Part shown: positions 15,258-23,932 of the stretch, piece by piece
Numbering within the stretch: position 1 is the stretch's first letter
How the letters are laid out: the number at the start of each line of letters is the position of its first letter
NCBI RefSeq assembly: GCF_003612555.1
Contig: NZ_RAZF01000031.1
Coordinates: forward strand, 1-33,781
DNA from: Acutalibacter sp. 1XD8-33
GTDB taxonomy: Bacteria > Bacillota > Clostridia > Oscillospirales > Acutalibacteraceae
Direction of reading: 5' to 3'
DNA length: 33,781 nucleotides
Translations under genes and position numbers: made by a program
Notes under the pieces: model-generated
The model's database searches: none
Told to the model about the DNA's origin: nothing
Seen by the model: only the letters and a program-made list of their open reading frames with translations

Positions 15258-15308
15258 GCACCTGCCATCGAGAGAGCGCAAAGGTTCCTTGGCGGCGGGT
15301 GCTTTTTT
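15258..15308 (+). terminator. terminator of the ABC-ygbA-ybaN operon
   Basis: GCACCTGCC (15258-15266) pairs with GGCGGGTGC (15294-15302), one G-U pair, followed by TTTTTT. It also shields the convergent HTH gene end. Confidence 0.85.
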
Positions 15309-15309
15309 G

Positions 15310-15570
15310 TCATATTCTCTTTAAGCGAAAAAGCAAGCTGCTCTTGCCGCCCTTTGCACGATAGCGCTGCTCTGTTTCCAGTAGTTCAGCTTTTCTTAAA
15401 TCCTGCAAAGCCCTGCGGACAGTTGATTGCGACAACTTCAACTCCCTGGCAATAGTGGGGATGGCAGGCCAGCACTCGCCATCCCGATTTGCCCGGTCTG
15501 ACAGATAGATATAAACCGCCACGGCCCTGTGCTGCAAGTCCATCTTGTACAGGAAATCAAACCGGCCCAT
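15310..15570 (-). CDS. small helix-turn-helix protein
   Basis: An 86-aa DNA-binding protein with a winged-helix fold: RAVAVYIYLSDRANRDGECW (an opening seen in replication-initiator-like proteins), then the helix-turn-helix PTIARELKLSQSTVRRALQD, and a basic wing. It starts at ATG 15570, overlapping the 3' end of the VirD4 gene by 14 bases, so it is the last gene of the transfer operon. Such proteins are common next to virD4 in Clostridia ICEs; the target is unknown and it is probably an element regulator. Confidence 0.75.
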   Translation of the reverse strand: MGRFDFLYKMDLQHRAVAVYIYLSDRANRDGECWPAIPTIARELKLSQSTVRRALQDLRKAELLETEQRYRAKGGKSSLLFRLKRI

Positions 15571-16462
15571 CCTGCACTACCTCTGACTCACGGTTATGGG
15601 GAGCAACTTCTTTTAATGGCCTATTTTGTCTGCTTGCGGAGCCTTTCTTCTTTGAAGAGCGCTTGCGCTGCTTTTGCGAGGGAACGTCCTGACTCTGCCC
15701 TCCAGCGGGTGCATCCTCCGGCGGCGTATCATCCTCCTTCAACCATTCCGGGTGGTATTTCAGCACGATGGCCTGTAGGAGTTCATTCTTCTCCGCATAA
15801 GCTACCTTACGATTGCCGTTTTCCGGGACAGCGTACGGTTCATCAAACTGGATGCCCCAATCAAAGTACAGCTTGAGCCTGACTTTCATGGGGTAGAAAC
15901 CGGTTTTCATCACGATGAATTGTCCCTTGGGCATAGACTTCAACTCGTCCGGCGTCATGAGAGGCCGCTCTATCATCCGCAAAGACTGGCTGGGGTCGTT
16001 CTTGCTCCTGGACACTGAGCCAGACATCACTGTGCGGCTGCCCAGGGCCTTGGACAGCACCTCGGCAGAGCTGCTGTTGGGTGCAAAACCGCCGAAGATG
16101 ATATCCTGCAAATTATCTACGATAATCTCTGCACCCTCTTTGCTATAGTTCTTCTCTAGCTGTGCAAAGGACTGAATAATCGGTACAATTTGCAAGCGGC
16201 GAGAGCGGGAGGCAGAGAACATCATCTCGGCAGATTCAATCTTTGGAATGGTTCCAAATTCGTCAGCAAAGAACACGCATCTATTTTTCAGCTTGCCGCC
16301 ATTCTCATCTGCCACGGAGAGGATTTCCCGGTAGAGCTGCTGGATAATCAGCGAAATCATAAAAAACGAATTGGGATTTTCCTCCGGCAAGATAACGAAC
16401 ACCGCACACTTCTCATTGCAGAATCGCTCGGCATCTATCTCGGTATCAAAGCACAGGATTTG
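15557..16462 (-). CDS. VirD4/TraG coupling protein, exon 2 (C-terminal half)
   Basis: C-terminal 301 residues of the type IV coupling ATPase, starting at CAA (Gln, QILCFDTEIDAERF) immediately after the group II intron. It carries Walker B (CVFFADEFG, residues 391-397 of the spliced protein) and the ATPase core up to about IQFDEPYAV, followed by a Ser/Lys-rich tail (QKQRKRSSKKKGS). The reading frame extends upstream into the intron, but that part is intron domains V and VI, not protein. It lacks Walker A, so alone it cannot work. Joined to exon 1 it gives a 628-aa protein of normal family size. It pumps the relaxase-DNA complex into the channel. Confidence 0.88.
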   Translation of the reverse strand, partial: QILCFDTEIDAERFCNEKCAVFVILPEENPNSFFMISLIIQQLYREILSVADENGGKLKNRCVFFADEFGTIPKIESAEMMFSASRSRRLQIVPIIQSFAQLEKNYSKEGAEIIVDNLQDIIFGGFAPNSSSAEVLSKALGSRTVMSGSVSRSKNDPSQSLRMIERPLMTPDELKSMPKGQFIVMKTGFYPMKVRLKLYFDWGIQFDEPYAVPENGNRKVAYAEKNELLQAIVLKYHPEWLKEDDTPPEDAPAGGQSQDVPSQKQRKRSSKKKGSASRQNRPLKEVAPHNRESEVVQDGPV

Positions 16463-18848
16463 GTCGGGTAAGACCCCGGCATTACTGCCGGAGCCTCCCC
16501 TAAGAACCGTACATGAGAGTTTCCCCTCATACGGCTCAAGCCTTTCAAAGCTCCCCTTCGGGAACCGGCTCAAAGAAAACATCATTTTTACGAACCTTTC
16601 TATAACATTCCGGATGAAGCATTTGCTTGTGATTCTGGCGATTTCCTTTATCATCATAGACCTGGAATCCGGCGTCCACGGTGATTTTCTTTCCGCAAAC
16701 AGGACACAAACCTTTCTGCTGACGGAAAAGTTTCGCCAATATCTTTCTGCCCTTCAGACTATTGCGCATTTTCTCGGTGTTGCGTTTTTCAAAATATTCC
16801 CGGTCGTCCGCGTCGAATGGATTGGAACAGTTGCGGATTTTTGTAAAGCGGATAATATCCGTATCGGCAGCGTAAACCAGCCGTATAAACAGGGTTTCCC
16901 CATTGTTCATTTTCTGCTTTGTTGAAACAGAAAACGTCCAGCTTCGGTTGCCAATACGGTGGAAATATTTTGTGGCTATCCACGTTTTGCTTTTCTTTGG
17001 ATGCCTGCGCCTGCACCAAGCCCACAGACATTTGAACACTTGATAATCTACATATTCAAACGCCACAGCAGACACATTGAACCGCTGGTAATTGACCCAG
17101 CCGCGAATCATGGGATTCAGCTTGCGAATCAGCCATTCCTGCTTGATGGTGGGATTCTTCTTCACGGTTTTCCGGATTTTATCCAGAATCCCTTTGAGAT
17201 TTTTCTTGGACGGCTTAATCAGCAGCTTGCCCTTGTATTTGCGGATGTTGCAGCCAAGAAAATCAAAGCCGTCGTCAATATGGGTAATGACCGTTTTTTT
17301 CTCCGAAAGCTGCAAACCTCTTTCCGCCATAAACTCCCGCACCATGGGCAGTACCTGTTCCTGTAGTAACTGTCGGTTTTCACCGGTGATGATGAAATCA
17401 TCGGCGAAGCGCACGAAGTTGACCATGGGGGAATATTGCTTGCCCTTTCGTGTGGTTTGGTGGAAATGTTTTTTGAGGAGCGGCTGTAATCCGTCCAGCA
17501 CCATGTTGCAGATTACCGGCGAGATAGGCGAACCTTGCGGCGCACCCTCATCGGTCGGGAACAGCTTTTTTGTTTCAATGTATCCGCATTTCAGCCACTT
17601 GCGGAGTATCTTCTTGTCTATGGGGATGTGTTCCAATATCCACCGATGGCTGATGTGGTCAAAGCACCCCTTTATATCTCCCTCCAGCACCCATTTGGGC
17701 GACACCTTTTTCGCAAGGTCATTGAAGCATTGTTCAATGGCGTCTTGGGGACAGCGCCCCGGGCGGAACCCAAAGGAGCAAGGGTCAGCACTCATTTCTG
17801 CCAGCGGTTCCAGTGCAAAACGGTAGAGCGTCTGCATGGCCCTGTCCAGCATGGTGGGAATACTGAGGGGACGCATTTTGCCGTTCTTTTTGGGAATATA
17901 TATCCGCCGGAGCGGCTTGGGATGGTAACCTTTTTGCGTCAGTCTGAAAATTGCTTCATACTTCATTTTGGGTGTAGACCATATTTCACTGTCTACCCCG
18001 GCAGTTCGTTTTCCTGTGTTTTCCGTCACCCTTTTTACAGCCAAAGCCTTGGCGAAAAAAGACGTGGTCAGCAGCCGCTGCAAGGCTTTCACCCTGCCAG
18101 CCCTGCCTTCCTTTTGAGCCTTTACAATACGCGCCTGCAGTTTTCTAACGGCGGATTCCGCATAGTCCCAATCGATTTCAGACCACGGGTCAGCGCTGTC
18201 AAGAGATGCACACAGTTCCCTGTCCATTTGCTTTTCTCCTTTCGAAAATTCTGTAAGTTCTCTTGTAAAGAAAGACCGCATGGAAGTCTGCCCGCTTTCG
18301 CGTGGGATAATGTTATCGAATATTTTACGATTCAATCCCTATCCGCCCCATTACAGGGCAGCGTTCGCTTTTTCCATGTTCCTTTACCCGCACCCCCACC
18401 GGCACACCTTGCGGTGGGCTTTCCCGCGTATCGCGGGGAGGATACGGGCTTACCACGTTCCGCATAATTGATAAAACGGCAACTTAGGCCCCGCCTCTCC
18501 GCCGGCAGTCTTGTGTCCGTGTATCCCCATTGGAAAAGAGGATATCCGACTGCACACCATTTTGGTTCAGGCCTGTCAGCAGCTTTGGCCTGTTCAGCGT
18601 AACGACGTTTATCAGCGGTTCACATTTGTTAGCCATATTGCCAAGACCAGCTCCCAAACCGTATTGTGCTGACAGCTTCGCCGTCCCCTCACGGTTCCGG
18701 CTTCTCCCTTTCGGGTGGGCTACCTTGTCCTATCCGCTCCCTCACGGCCCTTGCGGCCCGCTTCGGGGATAGTAGGTCTTGCTAACGGAATAGCAAGTTC
18801 AATCACCTTCCGGCGTTGAACAATCAATTATGCGACTTCGTGTCGCAC
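16463..18848 (-). mobile_element. group II intron, 2386 nt, inside the VirD4 gene
   Basis: A self-splicing retroelement in the same orientation as its host gene. The 5' boundary is GTGCGAC at 18848, right after codon GAG. The 3' boundary is CCCGAC at 16463, directly before codon CAA. Domain V is the 34-base hairpin at 16504-16537 (GAGCCGTATGAGG, GAAA loop side, CATGTACGGTTC). Domain VI follows at about 16463-16503. The maturase lies in domain IV, and about 620 bases of structured domain I-III sequence precede it. Splicing would join SELE to QILC without frame change. Boundaries come from the conserved intron ends and from the VirD4 family sequence across the junction; EBS/IBS pairing was not worked out. 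Confidence 0.9.
16545..18227 (-). CDS. ltrA: group II intron-encoded reverse transcriptase/maturase with HNH endonuclease
   Basis: A 560-aa intron-encoded protein. The start is ATG at 18227, with AAAGGAG 8 bases upstream; the frame remains open 36 codons further without a better start. Order: reverse transcriptase domain (about 60-350) with SFGFRPGRC, EGDIKGCFD, GAPQGSPISPVICN and the catalytic FADD at 274-277 (FADD replaces the more common YADD); maturase X domain (about 380-460); C-terminal HNH zinc region with CPVC (508, 511) and LHPEC (538, 541). It binds the intron RNA to aid splicing and retrohoming, and the HNH domain cuts the second target strand. All parts look intact, so the intron may be active. 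Confidence 0.93.
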   Translation of the reverse strand: MDRELCASLDSADPWSEIDWDYAESAVRKLQARIVKAQKEGRAGRVKALQRLLTTSFFAKALAVKRVTENTGKRTAGVDSEIWSTPKMKYEAIFRLTQKGYHPKPLRRIYIPKKNGKMRPLSIPTMLDRAMQTLYRFALEPLAEMSADPCSFGFRPGRCPQDAIEQCFNDLAKKVSPKWVLEGDIKGCFDHISHRWILEHIPIDKKILRKWLKCGYIETKKLFPTDEGAPQGSPISPVICNMVLDGLQPLLKKHFHQTTRKGKQYSPMVNFVRFADDFIITGENRQLLQEQVLPMVREFMAERGLQLSEKKTVITHIDDGFDFLGCNIRKYKGKLLIKPSKKNLKGILDKIRKTVKKNPTIKQEWLIRKLNPMIRGWVNYQRFNVSAVAFEYVDYQVFKCLWAWCRRRHPKKSKTWIATKYFHRIGNRSWTFSVSTKQKMNNGETLFIRLVYAADTDIIRFTKIRNCSNPFDADDREYFEKRNTEKMRNSLKGRKILAKLFRQQKGLCPVCGKKITVDAGFQVYDDKGNRQNHKQMLHPECYRKVRKNDVFFEPVPEGEL

Positions 18849-19829
18849 CTCTAATTCGCTGTCGAGGAACGAGTTAAGCCGCGATAAAGCCGTACCCATA
18901 ACACTTGCCATGGATTCCTTGAAGGTGTTCAGCGCGGCCCCGGCGAACCACTTGGCTTTGTGGTCGTTTTGCAGCATAGCCATGAGCTGCTGGAACTGAT
19001 TCTGCCCCTTCTGCTGGGAAGGGGCCAGCAACTCCTGGATAATCTTGAATACGGAAACAATATGCCTTTTCTGCGGTTCGCAAAACTCTGCCACTAGCAA
19101 AATCGTCGCTGTCAGCAGACCTTCTGCGGCATCGTAGAAGTAGGCGTTGTCGCCAAAGGATGAACCGTCCATGCCGGACATGATGATGGTCTTTGCAATG
19201 ATCTTCGCATACTTTTCAGCCTTTGCCTTGTATGCCAGCTGGTCGGGGCATTCGAGATAGGCATCCATATATTTGTTTACCAGGTGGAGCAGGTTGTTGC
19301 CGTGGGAGCGGGTGGGATTACGCAGGTCTATGACGGACACATGATAGCCGTATTTTTCAGCAATTGTCCCGTAATTTCGTGCCAGATCCCCCTTTGTATC
19401 GCTCGATAACCAGCTCATGCCGCTGGCGCAGGCGTACTCAATGCATGGGTAGAGCCAATAAGCAGTTTTGCCCACACCCGCCGCGCCAATCATCATGGTG
19501 TGGACATCGCCGGTGTCTATCATGGCCATAGTCTCTTTTCTGCCTGTACAGCCCACCACGATTCCCTGGGGGAGCGGTTCTCCATTTTCCGTGGTGGGTT
19601 CCTGATTGTGTTCCGCCTGCTCCCGCCAGCGCTCCGGCGTATATGGAACGTGCCGGTACACTCTTTTTATCTCAGATTTCGTGGCCCATCGAGCGGTACC
19701 ATGCTGTCCATCACCAACTGTTTTTGCCTTGATGTTGTTGAGATTGTAGATGTGCGCCAGCAGAGTGACACCGCTAAGAACACAAAACATGGGAGCCGCC
19801 ACAAAAATCAACGGCGCAATATTTGGCAT
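18849..19829 (-). CDS. VirD4/TraG coupling protein, exon 1 (N-terminal half)
   Basis: N-terminal 327 residues of the coupling ATPase. The start chosen is ATG at 19829 (MPNIAPLIFVAAPMFC), with GGAGG upstream; it overlaps the primase gene by 22 bases. Residues 5-30 are a membrane anchor. Walker A is GAAGVGKT (115-122), followed by SSDTKGDLARNYG and the domain up to FLDSELE, where the intron begins. Without splicing, translation would add six intron-coded residues (VRHEVA) and stop, giving a protein with Walker A but no Walker B. Exon 1 plus exon 2 encode the full 628-aa VirD4 homologue. Confidence 0.9.
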
Positions 19830-20725
19830 GATTCCTCCACCTCCAATTCTCCACCGGATAACAAATCCTCGTTCCAATCCTTATTGACTGGCACGAGAAT
19901 TTCGGAGTCTATGCCCTGCATAACCAGCTTGGCAGTGATCCGCTGGGCAGCAAGCTGCCCCGGCTCATCGCTGTCGAAACAGATGGACACCTTGTTGATA
20001 GCAGAATTATCATGCAGACATTGGAACAACACTTTGTCCGAAACAGAGCAAGCCGCCGCATAGCTATGATTTCTCCAGCCGTCCTTGTTCATGGAGATGA
20101 AAGACAGCATATCAATGGGAGCCTCGAACAAATAAAGGCGGTTGCTCCTGCCATTCCAGTGAAAACTGTATTCAGGCACACTCCCCACCGCGTTGCCCTT
20201 GTAAGTGGAGGCCGAGCCAGTTCCCCGCTTGTTAGCATGGCGGGGAGTACCGTCTTTATCGAATCCCACAAACACCGCATTGTGGTACTGCGCGGATTCG
20301 TATATCATCTTTTTGTGGACAAAAGCATACAGTACGTCCTTATCGATGCCACGCCGATTCAGCAGGTAGGCGAACACCCGCCGCATATTGTCCTTGGCGG
20401 GTGGCAGTTCAAACTTGGGTGTAGGTTTTTGTATGGGAGGCAGAATGGAAAGCACCCCACTACTTCGGCCCAATAAATATTCCATTGCTTCCGGGTACGA
20501 TTTGTGGTAGAATTTTCTTACAAAGTCAATGGAGTCACCGCCCACCTGCTCATATTGGTGGAACCACAGATTGCCCCGGATAGTGACTTTCTGGGAGCCG
20601 TCCAGCCACTCCAACTCAGAACCAGATTTGCGTAAGGTTTCGCCTTGGCTGCGGAGCAGGCCAGCTAAATCTGTGCGCCTTGCTTTCTCTTTTTGCTCGT
20701 CCGAAAAAGGAATAAATCCTGACAT
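19808..20725 (-). CDS. toprim-domain primase-like protein (DUF3991/toprim type)
   Basis: A 305-aa protein likely involved in priming or processing transferred single-stranded DNA. The start is ATG at 20725 (MSGFIPFSDEQ), with AAAGGAG 4 bases upstream. The N-terminal part (about 15-90) resembles a primase zinc-binding-like domain, WFHQYEQVGGDSIDFVRKFY, but lacks zinc-ligand cysteines. Residues ~195-290 are a toprim domain with the conserved Glu201 (LYLFEAPIDML) and the DSDEPG metal-binding motif at 251-256. It lies between the relaxase and VirD4 genes, the usual position in these elements. A role in DNA transfer or replication is inferred from context. Confidence 0.82.
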   Translation of the reverse strand: MSGFIPFSDEQKEKARRTDLAGLLRSQGETLRKSGSELEWLDGSQKVTIRGNLWFHQYEQVGGDSIDFVRKFYHKSYPEAMEYLLGRSSGVLSILPPIQKPTPKFELPPAKDNMRRVFAYLLNRRGIDKDVLYAFVHKKMIYESAQYHNAVFVGFDKDGTPRHANKRGTGSASTYKGNAVGSVPEYSFHWNGRSNRLYLFEAPIDMLSFISMNKDGWRNHSYAAACSVSDKVLFQCLHDNSAINKVSICFDSDEPGQLAAQRITAKLVMQGIDSEILVPVNKDWNEDLLSGGELEVEESCQILRR

Positions 20726-20785
20726 GAAACTCCTTTCCAAGAGAAAAGCCGCACCAGATGGCGCGGCCCTCTCTTACGATGTTTT

Positions 20786-22126
20786 TTATTGCCGAAACCC
20801 CTGCGCCTGTTTTTTCTCGTTGATCTTCCGGCGCAGCTTGCGGTCGACACGCTTGTCCTGATAGACAGGCCGAACATCATTTTGCAGGATCTGGCTGGTC
20901 TGCTGCAGCAGGCGCAGGGCGTTCATGCCAATGTTAGCAGTACCCACAGTAGACAAAGGCTTGTGCTTGTTATCTGTATCATCTTCGGCCACACCTTGCT
21001 CCTGCTGGCTATCCAAAACCAAATCCATGGCTGCCTGGATGATGGCGTTCTTAATCATTTTGAACTCTTTGTTTTGCGACAGCGGAACCCTCTCCGGCAG
21101 GCTGCTGTTGTAGGTGCGCAGCACATTTTCTCTCTGCTCATACCATAAATCGTAAAGAGCGGAAATCCGATTGTCTTTTGCCAGTTCATCTACAATGGAA
21201 TCCACAATCGCTTTCACGTCGGTCTTGAGATACCCATACACCTTTTTGCCCTTGGTGCGGGACAGCCGCCGGGCTAGCTGTAGCAACAGTTCCTCCAGAT
21301 GTGGATTGGAATACCCGCCAGCATTGATCTGCGAAACGATTTCCGCAAGCACATCCCTGCTCTCGGAGCGCAGCCGGTTCCTATGCTCCGTCTGCTTTTC
21401 ATAAATGCAGAGCAAATCCTGCGTAAAAATATCTTTCGCAAAAGAGGAGCGCAATTTTTGCACACCCTGCTTGGTGAGGTATCCCTCGCTCTCAACCGTA
21501 GAATACGCAATCAAATGCACATGAGGGTGGTGCGACTCGTTGTGAAAAGCCGCGAACCACTTGAGGTGTCCCATAGGGATGCGCAAGTTTTCGGAGAGCG
21601 CTTGGGTCTGGGTGCGCAGCATATCCCGCCAGCGGGAACCGTTATCAAATCCAAGCCGTTCTGCATTCTCCCGGCGCAGAGAAATAATTGCTGTCCACAC
21701 ATTTCCGCCGTATTCGTTGAGCTCCCGCGACACCTCTGAAAGATTCACCTGCACACCATCATCTGTAAACAAACCATGAGAACCGAATCTCTCGGCGCGG
21801 GGCCGGGTGGCAATATAATCCGCATACGTTTTAGCATTCAAAGCGACAGCGGCATTGTCCTCTATGGCGCGGGAGATGAACTCAGAGGCAGATTCTACTG
21901 TCTGTTTCTGCTGGTAATCCTCATATTCCAACATTTCCCTGCTATCTGGAAAGTCACGCAGAATTTTCTTGATGAGCTGTTTCTGATTCCAAGTGGCGGG
22001 AGCAAACTTTTTGGTGTCATCTATTTTTTCGACACCATCACGGGTAGCAATATACTTTGCGTACCCACCACGCCCTTGGCGCGCACCCGGTTTCAGGAAC
22101 TTAAACTTCGTAACTAACTTTGCCAC
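20786..22126 (-). CDS. MobP-type relaxase (MobL/MobP3-like)
   Basis: A 446-aa relaxase expected to nick oriT and attach to the 5' end of the transferred strand. The metal-binding motif is HNESHHPHVHLIAYS at about 195-209, with the three-His pattern of MobP enzymes. Upstream, YAKYIATRDGVEK is the usual N-terminus, and the likely catalytic Tyr is in this region (Tyr22 or Tyr25). The C-terminal half is helical and charged. It overlaps the end of the RHH gene by 13 bases, so the two are coupled. Candidate oriT lies just upstream of that pair. The gene is complete, with no lesion seen. Confidence 0.88.
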   Translation of the reverse strand: MAKLVTKFKFLKPGARQGRGGYAKYIATRDGVEKIDDTKKFAPATWNQKQLIKKILRDFPDSREMLEYEDYQQKQTVESASEFISRAIEDNAAVALNAKTYADYIATRPRAERFGSHGLFTDDGVQVNLSEVSRELNEYGGNVWTAIISLRRENAERLGFDNGSRWRDMLRTQTQALSENLRIPMGHLKWFAAFHNESHHPHVHLIAYSTVESEGYLTKQGVQKLRSSFAKDIFTQDLLCIYEKQTEHRNRLRSESRDVLAEIVSQINAGGYSNPHLEELLLQLARRLSRTKGKKVYGYLKTDVKAIVDSIVDELAKDNRISALYDLWYEQRENVLRTYNSSLPERVPLSQNKEFKMIKNAIIQAAMDLVLDSQQEQGVAEDDTDNKHKPLSTVGTANIGMNALRLLQQTSQILQNDVRPVYQDKRVDRKLRRKINEKKQAQGFRQ

Positions 22127-22518
22127 TCCACCGCATCCTCAAAACTGAAATTGCCGTTGAGCCGTTTTACCTCCTGTACACACTCCCCGCGTAGCCGTGC
22201 AAGAGATATCTCGTCTATCTCGCTGCTGGCAGCGACCACGTTCATGAGCAGGGCAAGTTCTACCGACAGCTTGAAAAGCATTTTGTTCTGGCGGTTATCG
22301 CTCTCAGCCACAATGCTTTTCATGTTGGACAGGAGCGCGTTGGGCAAGTACGAGGTATCTTCATCCGCCGTGATATGACCGACATAGTAGCAGATCGCCC
22401 GGTCGATGAACTCAGACTGGCTTTTACTCTTGTCCTTGCGGTAGTTGTTTTTGACCAGCTCCAGCGTACTTGGGTACGCCCATAGCAAGAACTTCTTCTT
22501 TCCTTTTGGCGCAGGCAT
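22114..22518 (-). CDS. MobC-like ribbon-helix-helix accessory protein
   Basis: A 134-aa protein; the start ATG at 22518 (MPAPKGKKKFLLWAYPSTLE) has GGGAG upstream, better than the TTG/GTG options before it. The N-terminal LLWAYPSTLELVKNNYRK followed by SQSEFIDRAICYYVGH fits a ribbon-helix-helix DNA-binding domain, and a helical C-terminus follows. Its place directly ahead of and overlapping the relaxase gene is that of a MobC/relaxosome factor that binds oriT. The identity of its DNA site is not shown by the sequence. Confidence 0.75.
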   Translation of the reverse strand: MPAPKGKKKFLLWAYPSTLELVKNNYRKDKSKSQSEFIDRAICYYVGHITADEDTSYLPNALLSNMKSIVAESDNRQNKMLFKLSVELALLMNVVAASSEIDEISLARLRGECVQEVKRLNGNFSFEDAVEWQS

Positions 22519-22917
22519 ATTTTCACTCCCTTTCTGCCGCAACCCTACTCAAAATGGCGCATTTCTGGCTTTTTTTCGCACCACAACCCACCCATTCTGC
22601 TGGTATCTCCAACAGCAACCCACCCTGAAATTCGCATGACCAAAAGCCCGAAAACGCCCGACGCGACCGGCATTACCGGACGCGGTGAACCGTGAGAGGG
22701 TTGCGTCGCAACCCACCTCACTTTCTCCCGCTTGCTTTTCGACCTTGCCCATACTGCTCCAAAACCTGTGATTCTGAGACTTTCCCAAACTGGCCCCACG
22801 CTGGCCCAACACGGCCCCCGCCGGTGCAGAGCCGAGTGTTTTCCCGACCCAGCCCCGCAACCCCCGGCACGGGGCCTTACACGGGCCAACAGGGGCTGAC
22901 CCTGCTGGCAGGCCGCA
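22519..22917. other. 400-base non-coding region upstream of the relaxosome genes
   Basis: No gene is supported here; the open frames on both strands lack family sequence and ribosome sites. Besides the candidate oriT it holds GCCCCG/CGGGGC (22852-22857 and 22870-22875) and a 10-bp hairpin, 22885-22894 with 22900-22909, that pairs fully on the minus-strand RNA (one G-U). The last lies right after the stop of the hypothetical gene and could be a terminator or processing site, though no U-run follows. Confidence 0.5.
22655..22725. other. candidate origin of transfer (oriT)
   Basis: Two adjacent inverted repeats lie 140 bases upstream of the RHH/relaxase pair: CGCGACCGG/CCGGACGCG (22662-22670 and 22676-22684, 8 of 9 bp) and GGGTTGCG/CGCAACCC (22698-22705 and 22707-22714, perfect), the latter extended by GTGAG/CTCAC at 22692-22696/22717-22721. 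The position and paired repeats are typical of oriT. The nick site was not identified. Confidence 0.45.
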
Positions 22918-23310
22918 TCAGATTTTCTTGTCCGGCGGCAGTATGCCCTCCAACCGCTCGAAGCAGCACTCCGTGTAGGACAGGCCGTTCTCGCTGACGA
23001 TTCTGTCCAGCACGGCCAGCATATCCTGTTCCTTCAGGCTGGCGCGATCGTTGGGGCAGTCGAAGCATATCCACTCGGAGGAGCCGGGGGAGTCCTTGAC
23101 GTACACATCATAGCCCAGCCGTAGAGTACCGTCCTCTTGAAACAGTACTGCGTTTATTTTCATGCAGCCAACGGTCAGGCTGGCGGCGATGGTGTCCTCA
23201 AACTGCAAAGGTACCTGCCGCCGCAGGCGGGACACCTCCCGGTCGCTCATGAACCGCTGGTACGCATACTCGCTGCCGAGGTCGCGTTTCAACTTTTTGA
23301 CTCGATTCAC
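22918..23310 (-). CDS. hypothetical ICE protein, 130 aa
   Basis: Not recognised. It starts with GTG at 23310, weakly supported by GAGAGGG upstream, and ends just before the oriT region. The N-terminus is basic (MNRVKKLKRDLGSEYAYQRF), and residues ~38-110 look like a small alpha/beta fold (INAVLFQEDGTLRLGYDVYV, SSEWICFDCPND). There is no signal peptide or membrane span. It is the last gene of the group amidoligase-cyclotransferase-hypothetical, 12 bases after the cyclotransferase stop. The coding call rests on frame length, operon spacing and amino-acid make-up. Confidence 0.65.
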   Translation of the reverse strand: MNRVKKLKRDLGSEYAYQRFMSDREVSRLRRQVPLQFEDTIAASLTVGCMKINAVLFQEDGTLRLGYDVYVKDSPGSSEWICFDCPNDRASLKEQDMLAVLDRIVSENGLSYTECCFERLEGILPPDKKI

Positions 23311-23322
23311 ACGGCCGCCCTC

Positions 23323-23919
23323 TCACATATGAAAGTGGAAGTCGTACCCCTCACTCTCGTCCTCATCGTCATCAACGTCCTCCCACTCATCTTCATCCTC
23401 CAAATCCTCATCTTCCTCCAACTCATCCTCGTCGTAATCGAACAGGGATTGCTGCTGGTACATCGAAGCAACATCGTAATAATGCTGGGTACTGCTCTGC
23501 AAAGCCTGTTCCAGCGCAGCAGTGTCCAGGCCGCAATCCTTGTAGCCCTGACGCACGGTCGCATAGTAGCTGGGCGAAGGCAGGTTAAAATTCATGCGCG
23601 GATTCATGATATACACCATGGCGCTGACCTCCCGACCGCCCATCTCTACGGACACATCCCGCTTGAAATAATGGCTGGGAAAGCCCTCATACATATCCAG
23701 AGCCCGCTCGTCCCTGGCCTGAATTTCCCAGAGCCCCACGGGAACGGATGCCCCATCCTTGCGGCCAATGGTAGCAAAGGCTGAACGCTCCCGGCCCTTG
23801 AACTGCAATTCATAGCCCTGCAGCTCACCTGTGCCAACATATTTCGCCGTGGGACAGCGGTACTTCATCTGCCCCTTATTGAGATTGCTGCCATAGGCAA
23901 CGTATAATTTTTTAGCCAA
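23323..23919 (-). CDS. gamma-glutamylcyclotransferase-like (AIG2 family) protein with acidic tail
   Basis: A 198-aa protein of the AIG2/GGCT fold, which releases 5-oxoproline from gamma-glutamyl amides. The start chosen is TTG at 23919, 8 bases after AAAGGG; GTG at 23928 abuts the ribosome site. It opens with MAKKLYVAYGSNLNKG, where YGSNL (9-13) binds substrate, and the catalytic Glu is Glu78 in DMYEGFPSHY. Residues 161-190 are almost all Asp/Glu, a tail not typical of the family. It follows the amidoligase gene within a few bases. Family literature links such enzymes with amidoligases as maker and remover of amide tags; the substrate here is unknown. Confidence 0.85.
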   Translation of the reverse strand: MAKKLYVAYGSNLNKGQMKYRCPTAKYVGTGELQGYELQFKGRERSAFATIGRKDGASVPVGLWEIQARDERALDMYEGFPSHYFKRDVSVEMGGREVSAMVYIMNPRMNFNLPSPSYYATVRQGYKDCGLDTAALEQALQSSTQHYYDVASMYQQQSLFDYDEDELEEDEDLEDEDEWEDVDDDEDESEGYDFHFHM

Positions 23920-23932
23920 TTTTCTCACCCTT

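Noticed and set aside
15026-15309. T-box or known riboswitch upstream of the HTH gene.
   Set aside because: The stretch is downstream of both convergent genes and lacks the T-box consensus.
15557-16657. A continuous 366-codon frame starting in the intron (MMIKEIARITSK) as a separate protein.
   Set aside because: The first ~65 codons cover intron domains V and VI and part of the maturase antisense/other frame; true coding begins at the intron 3' boundary, 16462.
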